The translations under genes and the position numbers were made by a program. From positions 1 to 64,000 of the forward strand of contig DAIDKV010000014.1 of NCBI GenBank assembly GCA_027449865.1: a stretch of 64,000 bases of DNA, given 5' to 3'. Shown piece after piece: positions 25,105 to 34,538 of the stretch. This stretch comes from Planctomycetales bacterium. Its GTDB lineage: Bacteria; Planctomycetota; Planctomycetia; Isosphaerales; Isosphaeraceae. Each line of letters begins with the position of its first letter. Positions within the stretch are counted from its first letter, which is position 1. The notes under the pieces were generated by a model. That model saw only the letters and a program-made list of their open reading frames with translations, was not told the origin of the DNA and ran no database searches.

Positions 25105-28100
25105 ATGTCGACCTTCCCCTATCGAGCTGTCCTCCTCCTCCTCGCGATCGGGTTTCCGACCATCGCCACGGCCGATGAGCGATCGTTGAAGCCGGGTGAA
25201 GCCCGGTCGATGGCGCTCGGCGAGCTCCACTCAGGTCGGACTTACCGGCTCCTGGTCGCGATTGTCGGAGAACCCGCCGCGACCGGGGATCGCGTCCGCG
25301 TCGAGCTGGAGGGCGCCGGTGTCGATCGGTTCGCGAAGGAATTGCACGGCGGCGATCCCGATTTCTATTTGTCCTATCGACCGGCCTGCGATGGTTCGGC
25401 GGCGCTTCGGCTCTCGCGATCGAACGGTCGCAACGCCCATGAACTGGCGCTTCGCGTGGAATGGGCCGAAATCCCGATCCGGGCCGACGACCAGCCGGCA
25501 CTCGAGGCCGAGCCGAATGACTCCTGGTCGACCGCGAATCGCCTGGTCCTCGGGCGCGACGTCCACGGAACGGCCGACGATGTGGATTATCTCGAAAACC
25601 GCGATGAAGGCCAGCGCGGGCTGGACTGGTTCCGATTCGAGGTCGATCAGGACAGGCCGATGCTCGTCTACTTCCAGCTCGACCTGCTGGATCGCGACGT
25701 TTCGGCGAATCTCCGGGTTTTCCGGCTCAATCCCAGGACCGGCCGGCCCGAGTCCGACACCCGCGGCAAGGATCCGATGGAGATCGTTCACGATCGCGAG
25801 CGGGTTCGGTACTCGAAACATCTGAGTCGGGTCCTCGATCGCGGGACCTATTTCGTCGAGGTCAACGCCAACCATCCGGATTATCTCCTCCGGACTCGAT
25901 CGTTTCCGGTCCCGCCGTACGACGACCCCGCGCAGGCGGTCGAGGCGGGAATGCACTACATCCTCAACGCCGGCGATGCCTGGTTCGCACAGATTCCGCG
26001 TGAGGGGAACCGATTCGTCCGATCGAAGAACCTCCACGAGACCGCGACCCGATGCACGGCCTGCCACGCGTCGAGCTTCTCGACCGAGGCCAACCTCGTC
26101 GCCCACAAAAACGGCTACCCGATCCGGTCGAAGGCGGCGATGCAGTACCTGATGGACCGCCTCGCGAACTCGCCGACCCCGCTCTATGGCGAAACCGGTT
26201 TGTACTGGCAACGGTTCATCGCGATCCCGCTTCAATCGCAGGGGCTGCAAGGAGGGCTGCTCCTCGATTTTGAGGACCGCGTCTCGGGCCAGCCAGCCCA
26301 CGCCACCGAGCGGTTCGGACCCTTCCTGAAAGCAGCCTGGGAAGACCGGACGACCCTTCCCGACGACGAGCACAACGGCGTGATCCCCCTCGATAGCAAA
26401 TTCGAGTTCGCCTGGCGAGATCGCGAGGTCCTTCGAGCACTCGCACGTCGGACCGGTCGCGACGACTACGCCCGCGCCGCCGACCGGATCGCCGGCATCC
26501 TCAGCCAGCGAGCCGCCGATCGACGCGCGGAATCGCTCCAGGATCGAATCCACCGTCTCCATGCCTGGTGGCTGATCGATCCCCAGAAATTCGCCGGTAA
26601 AATCCGACGCGAGACCGGCGCCCTGATCGCCCTTCAAAACAACGACGGGGGCTGGAACGAGGTCGACACCGGACCCGGCCCGAGCGCTCTCTACACAACG
26701 GGTCAGCTCGCCTGGACCCTCCTGCGAATCGGACTCCCTCGCGATCACCCGGCCGTGGCGAAGGCCCTTCGATACATCCTGACGCAGCAGCAGGATTTCG
26801 GCGGATGGATCCAGACCACAACCCACGAGAACTTCCGAACGCCGATGCGAGAGACCCGATACGCCGTGATGGCCCTCTCAGAAGCCTTCCCTCGCCCTGG
26901 CGCTCCACTCCAGGGCTGGGATAACCACAACCTGGACCCAGCGAGACTCCACGGGACTTTTTCGATCCTCGAAATCCTCGAAAATCTCGAAAATCTCTGG
27001 GAAATTCCCAAATCCGACCCCGCCCAATACACCCAGACCGTCCAATCATTACTCGATCATACCGAGCCTCTCGTCCGCGCCTCGGCCGCCGCCTGCCTCG
27101 GACGAATTGGCGATTCCAGGCATATAGCTCCGCTGATTCATTGCCTCGGAGATCCCAGCAAGATCGTCTGGCGAGCCTCGGCGTGGGCCCTTCGACATCT
27201 CGGCAACCGCGGGATCGGCCACGCCGAAATCGCAAGAGCCCTCCGATCGCCCGAGCCCGCCATTCGTCGCGGCGCCGCTCGTATCTTCGCCTATCAGTTT
27301 TATGGAATGGATCAAGAAGAACATTTACGTGATTCTTTTTTCACTCTTCTCGCCGATCCCGACCTGCTGACCCGGTTGCAGGCCGTTCAGACCCTCCGGC
27401 AGTGGTTCTATCGAAGCATGGATTTCCATGTTTGCACCACCATTGTTCGCGCGTTCATCAAGCGAATGTCGGCCGCCGACGATCCGGCCGTCCGCCAATG
27501 TCTCGTCGAGAATCTCTATATCATGATGGATGAGAACCTTGGCGGCGGTGTGAGTCTTCAGAAGAATGTGGGCGAGTTGCCTGGCGCGATGCGAGGGGGG
27601 ATTCTCATGGGTCGCGAGCGATTGGAGCGAGAGGTGCTGCTCGGTCCGATTCTCGAAGCGCTTCGCACGGGGACTGTCGATCAGCGGCGGGGGATTCTTT
27701 CGGCGTTCGACGGCTCGTTTTTTCGGGGGCGAGGCTACGCGCGTCGGCCGGCGGGGATGATCGATGTCGGCAACGATCGAGAGTTTGGGTTTTTGTCGAC
27801 GATGGCGCTCGCGGAGCGTGAATTGGCGTTTCTTCCCCTGCTCCGAGCCGATCTGCCGGCGGTATCGCGAGGTCAGGCGGTCCGGCTCGCCGGGTTCTTC
27901 CGTCTTCCTGAAGAGTCGAACGATCCTCGGATCCTCCAGGCAGTTCGTGACCGCTTGAACGATCCGGATGAGGGTGTCCGCCTCGCGGCCCGAGAGGTTC
28001 TACGCGCGCCGGATGGTCCCACGCGGAAGCCTCAACGTCCGATACCCGAGAGCAACCGGCCCCGGACTCCGATCGACCCGGCCCGGCGGCCGAGCTTCGC

Positions 28101-28431
28101 CGTTTTTCGGGATCGGGTCAATCCCTGGCTCTATCGAAACGGCGAGGACGGCTACGCCTGCTCCGACTGCCATGACAGTCACGCGATCCTCCGGATCGCG
28201 CCGGCCTCGGACGAGAATGCGGCCACCGTGAACTATCAATCGGCGCTCGCCGCGATCGAGATCGATCGACCGGAGTCGAGCCCCCTTCTGGTCAAGCCCA
28301 TGAGCCCGCTCGGCCAGGGCGATCCCGACCCGGAAAGCCCGACCGGGTTCACCCACGTCGGCGGCCCTCGGTGGCATGGCCCCGACCACCCAGCCTATCG
28401 CGCGATCCTTGAATGGATCCAAGGAAACTGA
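25105..28431 (+). CDS. Large secreted protein with two CxxCH motifs, cyclase-like repeats and HEAT repeats
   Basis: 1108 residues from ATG 25105, with a signal peptide (about 1-24, cleavage after a TATA-D-like site). A pre-peptidase-type beta domain follows (about 140-280). The first CxxCH (CTACH, residue 317) lies in a cytochrome-like segment. The middle part (about 500-640) has LIALQNNDGGWNEV and QQDFGGWIQ, the GGW-type repeats of alpha/alpha-barrel cyclases. HEAT-like repeats run over about 650-980 (LVRASAAACLGRIGD; GVRLAAREVL). A second CxxCH (CSDCH, residue 1019) sits near the C-terminus. Covalent haem at both sites is probable if exported. Function is unknown; electron transfer or oxidative handling of a polymer is conceivable. 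Confidence 0.8.
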   Translation: MSTFPYRAVLLLLAIGFPTIATADERSLKPGEARSMALGELHSGRTYRLLVAIVGEPAATGDRVRVELEGAGVDRFAKELHGGDPDFYLSYRPACDGSAALRLSRSNGRNAHELALRVEWAEIPIRADDQPALEAEPNDSWSTANRLVLGRDVHGTADDVDYLENRDEGQRGLDWFRFEVDQDRPMLVYFQLDLLDRDVSANLRVFRLNPRTGRPESDTRGKDPMEIVHDRERVRYSKHLSRVLDRGTYFVEVNANHPDYLLRTRSFPVPPYDDPAQAVEAGMHYILNAGDAWFAQIPREGNRFVRSKNLHETATRCTACHASSFSTEANLVAHKNGYPIRSKAAMQYLMDRLANSPTPLYGETGLYWQRFIAIPLQSQGLQGGLLLDFEDRVSGQPAHATERFGPFLKAAWEDRTTLPDDEHNGVIPLDSKFEFAWRDREVLRALARRTGRDDYARAADRIAGILSQRAADRRAESLQDRIHRLHAWWLIDPQKFAGKIRRETGALIALQNNDGGWNEVDTGPGPSALYTTGQLAWTLLRIGLPRDHPAVAKALRYILTQQQDFGGWIQTTTHENFRTPMRETRYAVMALSEAFPRPGAPLQGWDNHNLDPARLHGTFSILEILENLENLWEIPKSDPAQYTQTVQSLLDHTEPLVRASAAACLGRIGDSRHIAPLIHCLGDPSKIVWRASAWALRHLGNRGIGHAEIARALRSPEPAIRRGAARIFAYQFYGMDQEEHLRDSFFTLLADPDLLTRLQAVQTLRQWFYRSMDFHVCTTIVRAFIKRMSAADDPAVRQCLVENLYIMMDENLGGGVSLQKNVGELPGAMRGGILMGRERLEREVLLGPILEALRTGTVDQRRGILSAFDGSFFRGRGYARRPAGMIDVGNDREFGFLSTMALAERELAFLPLLRADLPAVSRGQAVRLAGFFRLPEESNDPRILQAVRDRLNDPDEGVRLAAREVLRAPDGPTRKPQRPIPESNRPRTPIDPARRPSFAVFRDRVNPWLYRNGEDGYACSDCHDSHAILRIAPASDENAATVNYQSALAAIEIDRPESSPLLVKPMSPLGQGDPDPESPTGFTHVGGPRWHGPDHPAYRAILEWIQGN

Positions 28432-29611
28432 CCGAGAGGGCGGAATTCAACGACCGAAGTGCCGATCGGTCGGAGGTCAGGCTTCGATTCACAGCATCTA
28501 CGATCACGGTTTGATGAAGTCGTGTCGCCAGGTGAGCGAGCGATAGCGCCTTGATTTGATCAAGGCAGAAAGCGTTGAAACCTGCCAGCACTCCCGGGTG
28601 TGCCCAGGAAAAAATCCATCCCTTGTGCAACAGGTCATCTCCGGATATCCTCCAAGCGGAGACGCGAGCGGCCATGTCCTCGCTGCTCGAAGATACCATC
28701 GTTTCCGTTGACAAATCTCCAAGCGATCTGGTATGTGGTTTCCAATTGAATCGCGTTTTGATCTCTGTGTGATGCGATCCCGGCCGCAACGGACACCCGA
28801 TCGGGTGGGGAGATCGAGCGGCCAGGATCAAGGCAAGGTCCCCGATCAATCAGCGCGGCGTCGGCTCAGCCAGGGAAGGACGTCATGATATCCCACAGGA
28901 ATTCATTCAACGCTGCTTGATTGCAAAACTGTCTTGATGGGTACGTTCCTCACGGTCGCAAGGCCGATGGGGGCGAACCTCCCGCCGCGGACCACCACGA
29001 TGCCGTGGTCGGGCGAAACCGCGCAGGAGGCGTCTGCCGCTCGGGTTGAGGCATGGCGGCCTGAGACTCGTGCGAATGTGGTGAATGTCGCGATACGACA
29101 CGTTGGCCACGAGCCATTCGGACCGCCGCGGTCCGGATTTGGTTGTACGCGCACGCCTGGCAAGCCGCAGGCGGGCCTCCTGAGGGAGCGGATGGGGGTC
29201 TCGGGTGTCTGGCCCGGGCCCCGGGTATTCCGTGGATCGATGGGAATCGGCCTATCTCTCGACTCGAGCAAGGTCGAAGGCCGAACGCAACCGTGCGCCC
29301 GCCGACCACGGCGATCGTAGCAGGAAACGGGCGGGATGCCCTCTTGGAGGATCCGGTCGGGACGGCGAGGGGCTCTGATCCCACGATACTCCCGCGCGCC
29401 CCAGTAGGGATTTTCCCGAGATCGCCCGCATGTGGGTGCGCGAGATCCGGGAGAGCGACCGGACGCGAAAGGATAATGGTGAGATTCGAGGGAGTGCCGG
29501 CGGCATCCGCCGGAGGGGAGTCGGAAGTTGTCCTGGAGCTTGATCTTCGGACGACCCGGCTGGCAAGAAAACCCAGCGATGGAGAGGAGGCTCGACTTGA
29601 GCTCCGCGACC
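28432..29611. other. 1.2-kb gene-poor region
   Basis: Several open frames exist on both strands, but none shows a recognisable domain, signal peptide or convincing start. I see no tRNA, CRISPR or transposase. It lies between the large secreted protein and the ECF-type sigma factor, and should contain the sigma factor promoter. It may hold decayed genes or untranslated RNA. Confidence 0.45.
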
Positions 29612-30283
29612 ATGGCACGCGATCTTGAACGCCCCCGCGAGACAGGCGAAAGGACCAACGAGCCGACCGTCAGGCCCTGGGAAGATACCGAGACGATTCG
29701 GAGTGACCCCGATGGCGAAGAGGGGATCCCACCAACCGCCGATCGCTCGCAGGATGAGCAGGAACTGATCGAAGGCTGCTTGCGATGTGACCCAAATGCC
29801 TGGCAGGCACTCTTTCAATCCTACCACCCTCGGTTACTGCTGCTCATCAAGCTGATGCTGGGCACGAGAAGCGATACGGAACAGGCCGAGGAGATTGCGT
29901 CGGCCGTCTGGCTGGCGCTTTGCGGCGAGGGATATTCAAGACTCCGACAATACGAGTCACGTACCGGTCGGCTTTTGACCTATCTGGCGGTCCTGGCTCG
30001 CCGCGAGATCTGGAGGGCGAGGCGAGCGGAACGGAGTCGGATGCTTCGCGAGTCTCAGGTCGCCCGTAACGAGGCCACTCGCGATGAGGTCAGCCGCGGA
30101 CTGGACCTCAGCGAATTTCTGACCACACTGACTCGCCGGGAACGCGAGTTCTGCCTGTACGAACTGCTGGAACCGCACCGTTCCAGGGATGTCCCATCCT
30201 TCTCGGCCACCAACGGATGGCAGCTCCGCTGCCGGATCCTGAAGAAGTTCCGAGCGTACTTCCTGCGGGAGAAGCTCGTCTGA
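29612..30283 (+). CDS. RNA polymerase sigma factor, ECF-like
   Basis: About 223 residues from ATG 29612; in-frame ATG 29579 is an alternative. After an acidic N-terminal stretch of about 50 residues comes a sigma-70 region 2 (about 55-155): ELIEGCLRCDPNAWQALF, the AEEIASAVWLALC helix and RLLTYLAVLARREIWRARR. The C-terminal part resembles a region 4 but is weak, with ELLEPHRSRDVPSFSATNGW instead of a clear helix-turn-helix. No anti-sigma gene is adjacent. It is 368 bp upstream of the first of two surface-type repeat proteins, which it might control. Confidence 0.75.
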   Translation: MARDLERPRETGERTNEPTVRPWEDTETIRSDPDGEEGIPPTADRSQDEQELIEGCLRCDPNAWQALFQSYHPRLLLLIKLMLGTRSDTEQAEEIASAVWLALCGEGYSRLRQYESRTGRLLTYLAVLARREIWRARRAERSRMLRESQVARNEATRDEVSRGLDLSEFLTTLTRREREFCLYELLEPHRSRDVPSFSATNGWQLRCRILKKFRAYFLREKLV

Positions 30284-30650
30284 TCCACGAAAAGTCCCTC
30301 GGAATCGTGATCCAGGGCTGGATCTCTCCAGATCCGTCCTCCTGTCGGGGCGTCGCCATTCTCGGGAAGCCCCCCGCGGACGAGCATCCGGAAATGGAAA
30401 GGTCCGATTCGTCAGGAATGGCACTTTCGTGGGGCTAATATCCATGAACAGTGCAACATGGCACAAGTGGCGGATGGCATGACGGGTACGCAATGTGACG
30501 GTTGCGCGCCGCCTTCGCCTCCATCGACTTGCAATGTTCGCGTGCGACGTCGTCCGCGATCGCCCGCCCCTGCCTACCTGCTCCTCGCCGATTCGAGGAG
30601 ACCGGTGGTTCGTCGGTCTGGCAAGGTCACCTCAACCAGGAGAAAGCACC
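30284..30650. other. Leader region between sigma factor and first repeat protein
   Basis: No gene is seen in these 367 bp. The last bases hold a clear AGGAG ribosome site 9 bp before the ATG at 30651. No confident promoter or terminator was found. Confidence 0.4.
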
Positions 30651-32825
30651 ATGATCTGGCTCTCTCGCACCCGCACCAAGGATCGCTCCTCCTCCCACCG
30701 CGTTGCCACTCGCCGCCGCCGCCTGGCAAGCCTGGAGGCTCTCGAGCACCGCCTCGTCCTGAGCGGTACCGTGACGACGAACGTCCAGCAACTCATGCCG
30801 AGCGGAGCCTACGTCCTGAACATCCTGGGCGATGTCGGCAACGATCACATCACCATCACCGAGAACACCAACGGCACGGTCACGGTTGCTGGGGTCGCCT
30901 TCGGACCCAATGCGACGACGGTGAACGGAAGCACCTCGACAACGACCCCGGTCGGACAGACCATCTCGGCGATCAACGTTTCCTTGCCGGGCGTCAACAA
31001 CTACGACAGCGTGACCATCAACGGGGCCGGGAAGAACGTTTCGACAGGCGTCGATTCCATCTCGATCGCGCCGTACGCGACCTCGCCAACAGACCTTTCG
31101 CAGGGTCCAAACCTTACTCTCAGCATTCAGAACTCGGATAATCCCGGCAACGTCACCGTCACAACCCACGCGAGCTCGACGGCGCCTCACCTGGGCGGCG
31201 GCCTTACCGCCAACATCGACAACAGCACTTTCGGCAGCCTGAACATCAATCAGACGGGCTGCTGCCCTGCGCACGTCGAGCTGGGGAATGACACCGTCGC
31301 CGGCAATGTCAGGGTAAGCGAGGGAGCCGCCAACGGCGACACGATCGTTCTGGATGCACCGGCCGTCGGGACGGGCGCGGGGCCCGGCGATTTCTTCGGG
31401 CCGACCTTGCTCATCCAGGGCAATGATCCGCTTGGATACGGCGGCGGCAGCTCCTGCGTCGGGGCAAACGACAGTATCACCGTCTCCACCGCATCGGTCG
31501 TGAACCTGACCGCGAACCAGAACGTGAGCGCCACGACGAAGAACGGGACGAACAACAAGATCACCGTGAACGGACTCCAGGTGGCCCTGACCAGCTTCGG
31601 CGTGAGGACCTCGCAGGGCGACGGTGGACTCACAGGGAACGGCACCGCGGGTGACGTGACCTCGATCAACAACGTCACGTCCCCCATCCCGGGCAGTGGA
31701 TCCCCCAACAACCTGAATCCGTACAACCTGCCGAGTATCTACGTCGTCCAGGGCAACGGAAACAACGATTCCGCCTCGGTGACGAACTCGACCCTGCCGG
31801 GTAATGTCACCATCATTCAGGGCTCCAGCACCACCGGCGGCAGCAACGACACGGCCCTGGTGTCCGGAGGCACTTACGGCATCACCACCTCGTCTCCCAG
31901 CATGCCGGCCGTCGGCGGCAACATCAACGTCAGCCAGGGCACGGGGAACAAGAACGAGGCCGCCGTGGCCAATCTGACGGCCTTCGGCAACATCAATATT
32001 ACCCAGCACGATGTATGCGGCAACACGATCGGTGATCTCGCCCAGGTGATCAACGTCACCGACAATCTCACCATTCCTGCCAGCCCGTTCACCATCGACG
32101 TCAACGGCACGGTGACGGTCGTGCAGGGTGATGCTTACGCCGATACCACGGTGATGTATGGCGATGCGGTCAACAACATCATCGCCAAGCAGGGTGAGAA
32201 CTGCACGACCCCAGCATGCCAGCCGGGCTTCTCCAACGTCGTTGAGATCAACAAGACGACGGTCACTAGCGATATCAGCATCACCCAGGGCAACTGGCTC
32301 GACGCGACCAACAACGGGAACTACGTCGCGGCCATCGGCTACGACTACATCGGCAACCAGGAGTCGGGTCTCTACGCCGTCTATCCGGCCCCGACCCCGC
32401 TCTCAACGTCGTCCTCCACACCGCCGGGCCCGGGGACCGGCCTGGCCACGACACCGTCGGGCACGGTTACCGCTGGTGGTTCCACCTCGATCTACCAGCA
32501 CTACGGCAACAATCAGGTCTACCTGGGTGACGGTACGGGATTCGGGGCGAACGATCCCACCTCGAATTTCAACACCGGCTACCTCGACATCTGGACCGGT
32601 AGCTTCGGAGACTCGTTTGTCGCGGCGACGAACACCCACGTCTCCTACGGCTCGAACGGGTACTACGATGTGTACGGTGTGGGCCTGGTGGCCAGCAGCG
32701 GCTACATGATCGACGGCGGTACTTTCGGCTCGTTCAACACCTACTTCGACGGCGGTGGAAACACCATCCTGGGCATCGGGACGATCCTACCCGCCAACCC
32801 GTCTACGTATAACACCAATCCGTGA
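30651..32825 (+). CDS. LEPR-motif surface protein with Gln-Gly (curlin-like) repeats, paralogue 1
   Basis: 724 residues. The N-terminus is basic (RRRRLASLEALEHRLVLSG) and matches the LEPR-XLL-type motif that heads many planctomycete surface or exported proteins. The rest is Asn/Thr/Ser/Gly-rich beta repeats with recurring units such as SIYVVQGNGNNDSASV, NINVSQGTGNKNEAAV and DISITQGNWLDATNN. The spacing of Q-G-x-x-N/D-x-A recalls curlin repeats and suggests a beta-solenoid or amyloid-like fold; this is inference. Lysine is rare and one CC pair occurs near residue 201. It is a clear paralogue of the protein at 34539, sharing segments such as VTNSTLPGN and SFGSL.N..Q, but lacks that protein's C-terminal tail. 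Confidence 0.72.
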   Translation: MIWLSRTRTKDRSSSHRVATRRRRLASLEALEHRLVLSGTVTTNVQQLMPSGAYVLNILGDVGNDHITITENTNGTVTVAGVAFGPNATTVNGSTSTTTPVGQTISAINVSLPGVNNYDSVTINGAGKNVSTGVDSISIAPYATSPTDLSQGPNLTLSIQNSDNPGNVTVTTHASSTAPHLGGGLTANIDNSTFGSLNINQTGCCPAHVELGNDTVAGNVRVSEGAANGDTIVLDAPAVGTGAGPGDFFGPTLLIQGNDPLGYGGGSSCVGANDSITVSTASVVNLTANQNVSATTKNGTNNKITVNGLQVALTSFGVRTSQGDGGLTGNGTAGDVTSINNVTSPIPGSGSPNNLNPYNLPSIYVVQGNGNNDSASVTNSTLPGNVTIIQGSSTTGGSNDTALVSGGTYGITTSSPSMPAVGGNINVSQGTGNKNEAAVANLTAFGNINITQHDVCGNTIGDLAQVINVTDNLTIPASPFTIDVNGTVTVVQGDAYADTTVMYGDAVNNIIAKQGENCTTPACQPGFSNVVEINKTTVTSDISITQGNWLDATNNGNYVAAIGYDYIGNQESGLYAVYPAPTPLSTSSSTPPGPGTGLATTPSGTVTAGGSTSIYQHYGNNQVYLGDGTGFGANDPTSNFNTGYLDIWTGSFGDSFVAATNTHVSYGSNGYYDVYGVGLVASSGYMIDGGTFGSFNTYFDGGGNTILGIGTILPANPSTYNTNP

Positions 32826-34538
32826 TCCCGCCCGTCAAGCCGGGCATTGGAGCACCGTGTCCTCCTCCGGGATACAGCGAAACCGCGATACACTTTGCCG
32901 TGGGGGCGGAGTGAGGCAGGCAGGTCGGGACAAGTCCCGGCCTGTCTGTCCTTCGAAGCTCGCCACGCTCCAGATTCCCTAGGGTCAGACGCCTGGCTTC
33001 GCAGGCCAGGGGCCTGTGACTTCATTTCGTCTCACGCGTGCCTCGCCGGTCGATCCGGTCGGTCGGAACACGGGCGGCGAAGAATTTCGGGTCATGTCGG
33101 TGTTCGAGACCGGCAAGTGAGGTTCCCTCCTTTCTGAAGCACATCCTCGCCATTCTCCCCTCTCCTTCCTTGAAGTTTACCATTCGTGAGGTCTCATCCT
33201 GCCACCTGAATGCATCGGGCCTTCACCCGCGGATGCCGCTTCCCTGGGTCATCCGGAAGCCCGGCCAGGGGTTTCATCCTTCGAGCCTCTTTCGAATCCG
33301 TCTGGCCGTCGATGACCGATGGCGAGGCTGGATCTCCGACCACGGAAACGGTCGATCATTGCCGCTCGGGACCGCGAAGCCGCGGCGAATCCCAGCGCCC
33401 GCTGACGACCCCGCCAAAGCCCATGGTCTCACGATGATCGCCGGCTGGAGCCGGCTCCTACAAAAGAATCACTCATACATATTACGACTACCTGAGAGTT
33501 TAAAGCTTTCACTTTATGTTATTCGCTCACAACTCCTTCACGCCGGCCGGCCTCTATCGATGGGCCTCCGCAAGATCCGGCAAGCCCTCCACAGCCAGCG
33601 CAAGCCACGGCGCCCATCGCCCGTCCACACCCCGCGTCGGAAAGGTTCAGACTCCTCCGGCAGACTCAACGCGCGTTTCGAAAGACATCACCCCTCCAGA
33701 ATCTGGCGTCGATTTCCTGCAGGACGATTGTTTTATGCATCCTACTGTTGATTTTTTGCAACACGCGTGGCCTCAGTTCAACCAATTGGGGAGATCCTTT
33801 GTCAGGTTATCTCTTGCAGGAGCGAGGTTGGGCTGGCTATGATCAAAACCTGATATTGAGAGTTAGGTGAGCAAAGGTTCCGATAGTGTTCAGGATTGCA
33901 TCGGTGCTCCGTGAAGGGAATCCGAGCGCATCCTGATACTGTGGAATCGTGTCTTTCCGCTCTCCGTCGAGCGATGGAGGCGTCCGGCCAGGGACGGACT
34001 GCCCTCCGATCGGGGTGGCCATCGATTCCTGACTTTCAAATCGGCCGATTCCCCCGAGTTTTTGCGCCCCTGTTGCGGCGCGTCGTGTTTTCGCGACCTT
34101 GTTAATGTCGCCTTCTCGTTCGTCGCGATCCTGAGTTTTCCTGTTCGCGTTCGCGGCGGGAGTGGGGTTCGCGAGCCGGCGATTGGGATCCAAACAAGGT
34201 CCATTCCGCCCCCATTTCATACGGCGGCCAGGAAGAAGCTCGGTTTGGTCGGGCCTTGCAGCTTGACCATTTCGAGCGGGTCAGGCTGGAAAGTCTGACC
34301 GACTTCGTTGCCGCCGGAAGATGAGACCGTCCCGCGGGCCGAGGGTTCGTTCCGCGCTGACCTGAGTCTGATCTCAACCCGATCCGGCCATGCAGGAAGG
34401 CCGGATCGATGCGGCAAGAAAGTGATAAGACCTGATTTCCCTTGGACGGTTCCCCCGCCGGTCCGGGCTGCGCCCCCACGAGGCGATGCGGCAACGGATG
34501 AGTCCGCCGGCGGGTCGATCCAGATCAGGAGCATCATC
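32826..34538. other. 1.7-kb gene-poor region between the two repeat proteins
   Basis: No recognisable gene. A hairpin GCCCG/CGGGC (32830-32845) directly follows the stop of paralogue 1 and may be a weak terminator without a T tract. A longer palindrome lies at 32921-32944. A local AT-rich stretch lies near 33470-33530. Open frames on both strands show no domains. An AGGAG site precedes the next gene. Confidence 0.45.
32921..32944. repeat. 24-bp near-perfect palindrome
   Basis: CAGGTCGGGAC and GTCCCGGCCTG form an 11-bp stem with one G-T step around AA. It is flanked by GGCAGG...TGTC extensions. Such GC-rich palindromes are often dispersed intergenic repeats or bidirectional terminators. Copy number in the genome cannot be judged here. 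Confidence 0.45.

Noticed and set aside
25231-26826. Open frame of 531 codons antisense to the large secreted protein
   Set aside because: No motif, no start signal, and the sense frame has clear domains.
26955-27005. Short CTCGAAAAT tandem pattern
   Set aside because: It encodes a Leu/Glu/Asn helix inside the HEAT-containing gene; three imperfect copies are not notable.
28903-29658. Open frame of 251 codons on the minus strand in the gene-poor region
   Set aside because: Arg/Pro/Ser-rich composition, no domain, and it runs into the start of the sigma factor gene on the other strand.
33038-33751. Open frame of 237 codons between the two surface proteins
   Set aside because: No domain, signal peptide or ribosome site; composition like random translation of high-GC DNA.
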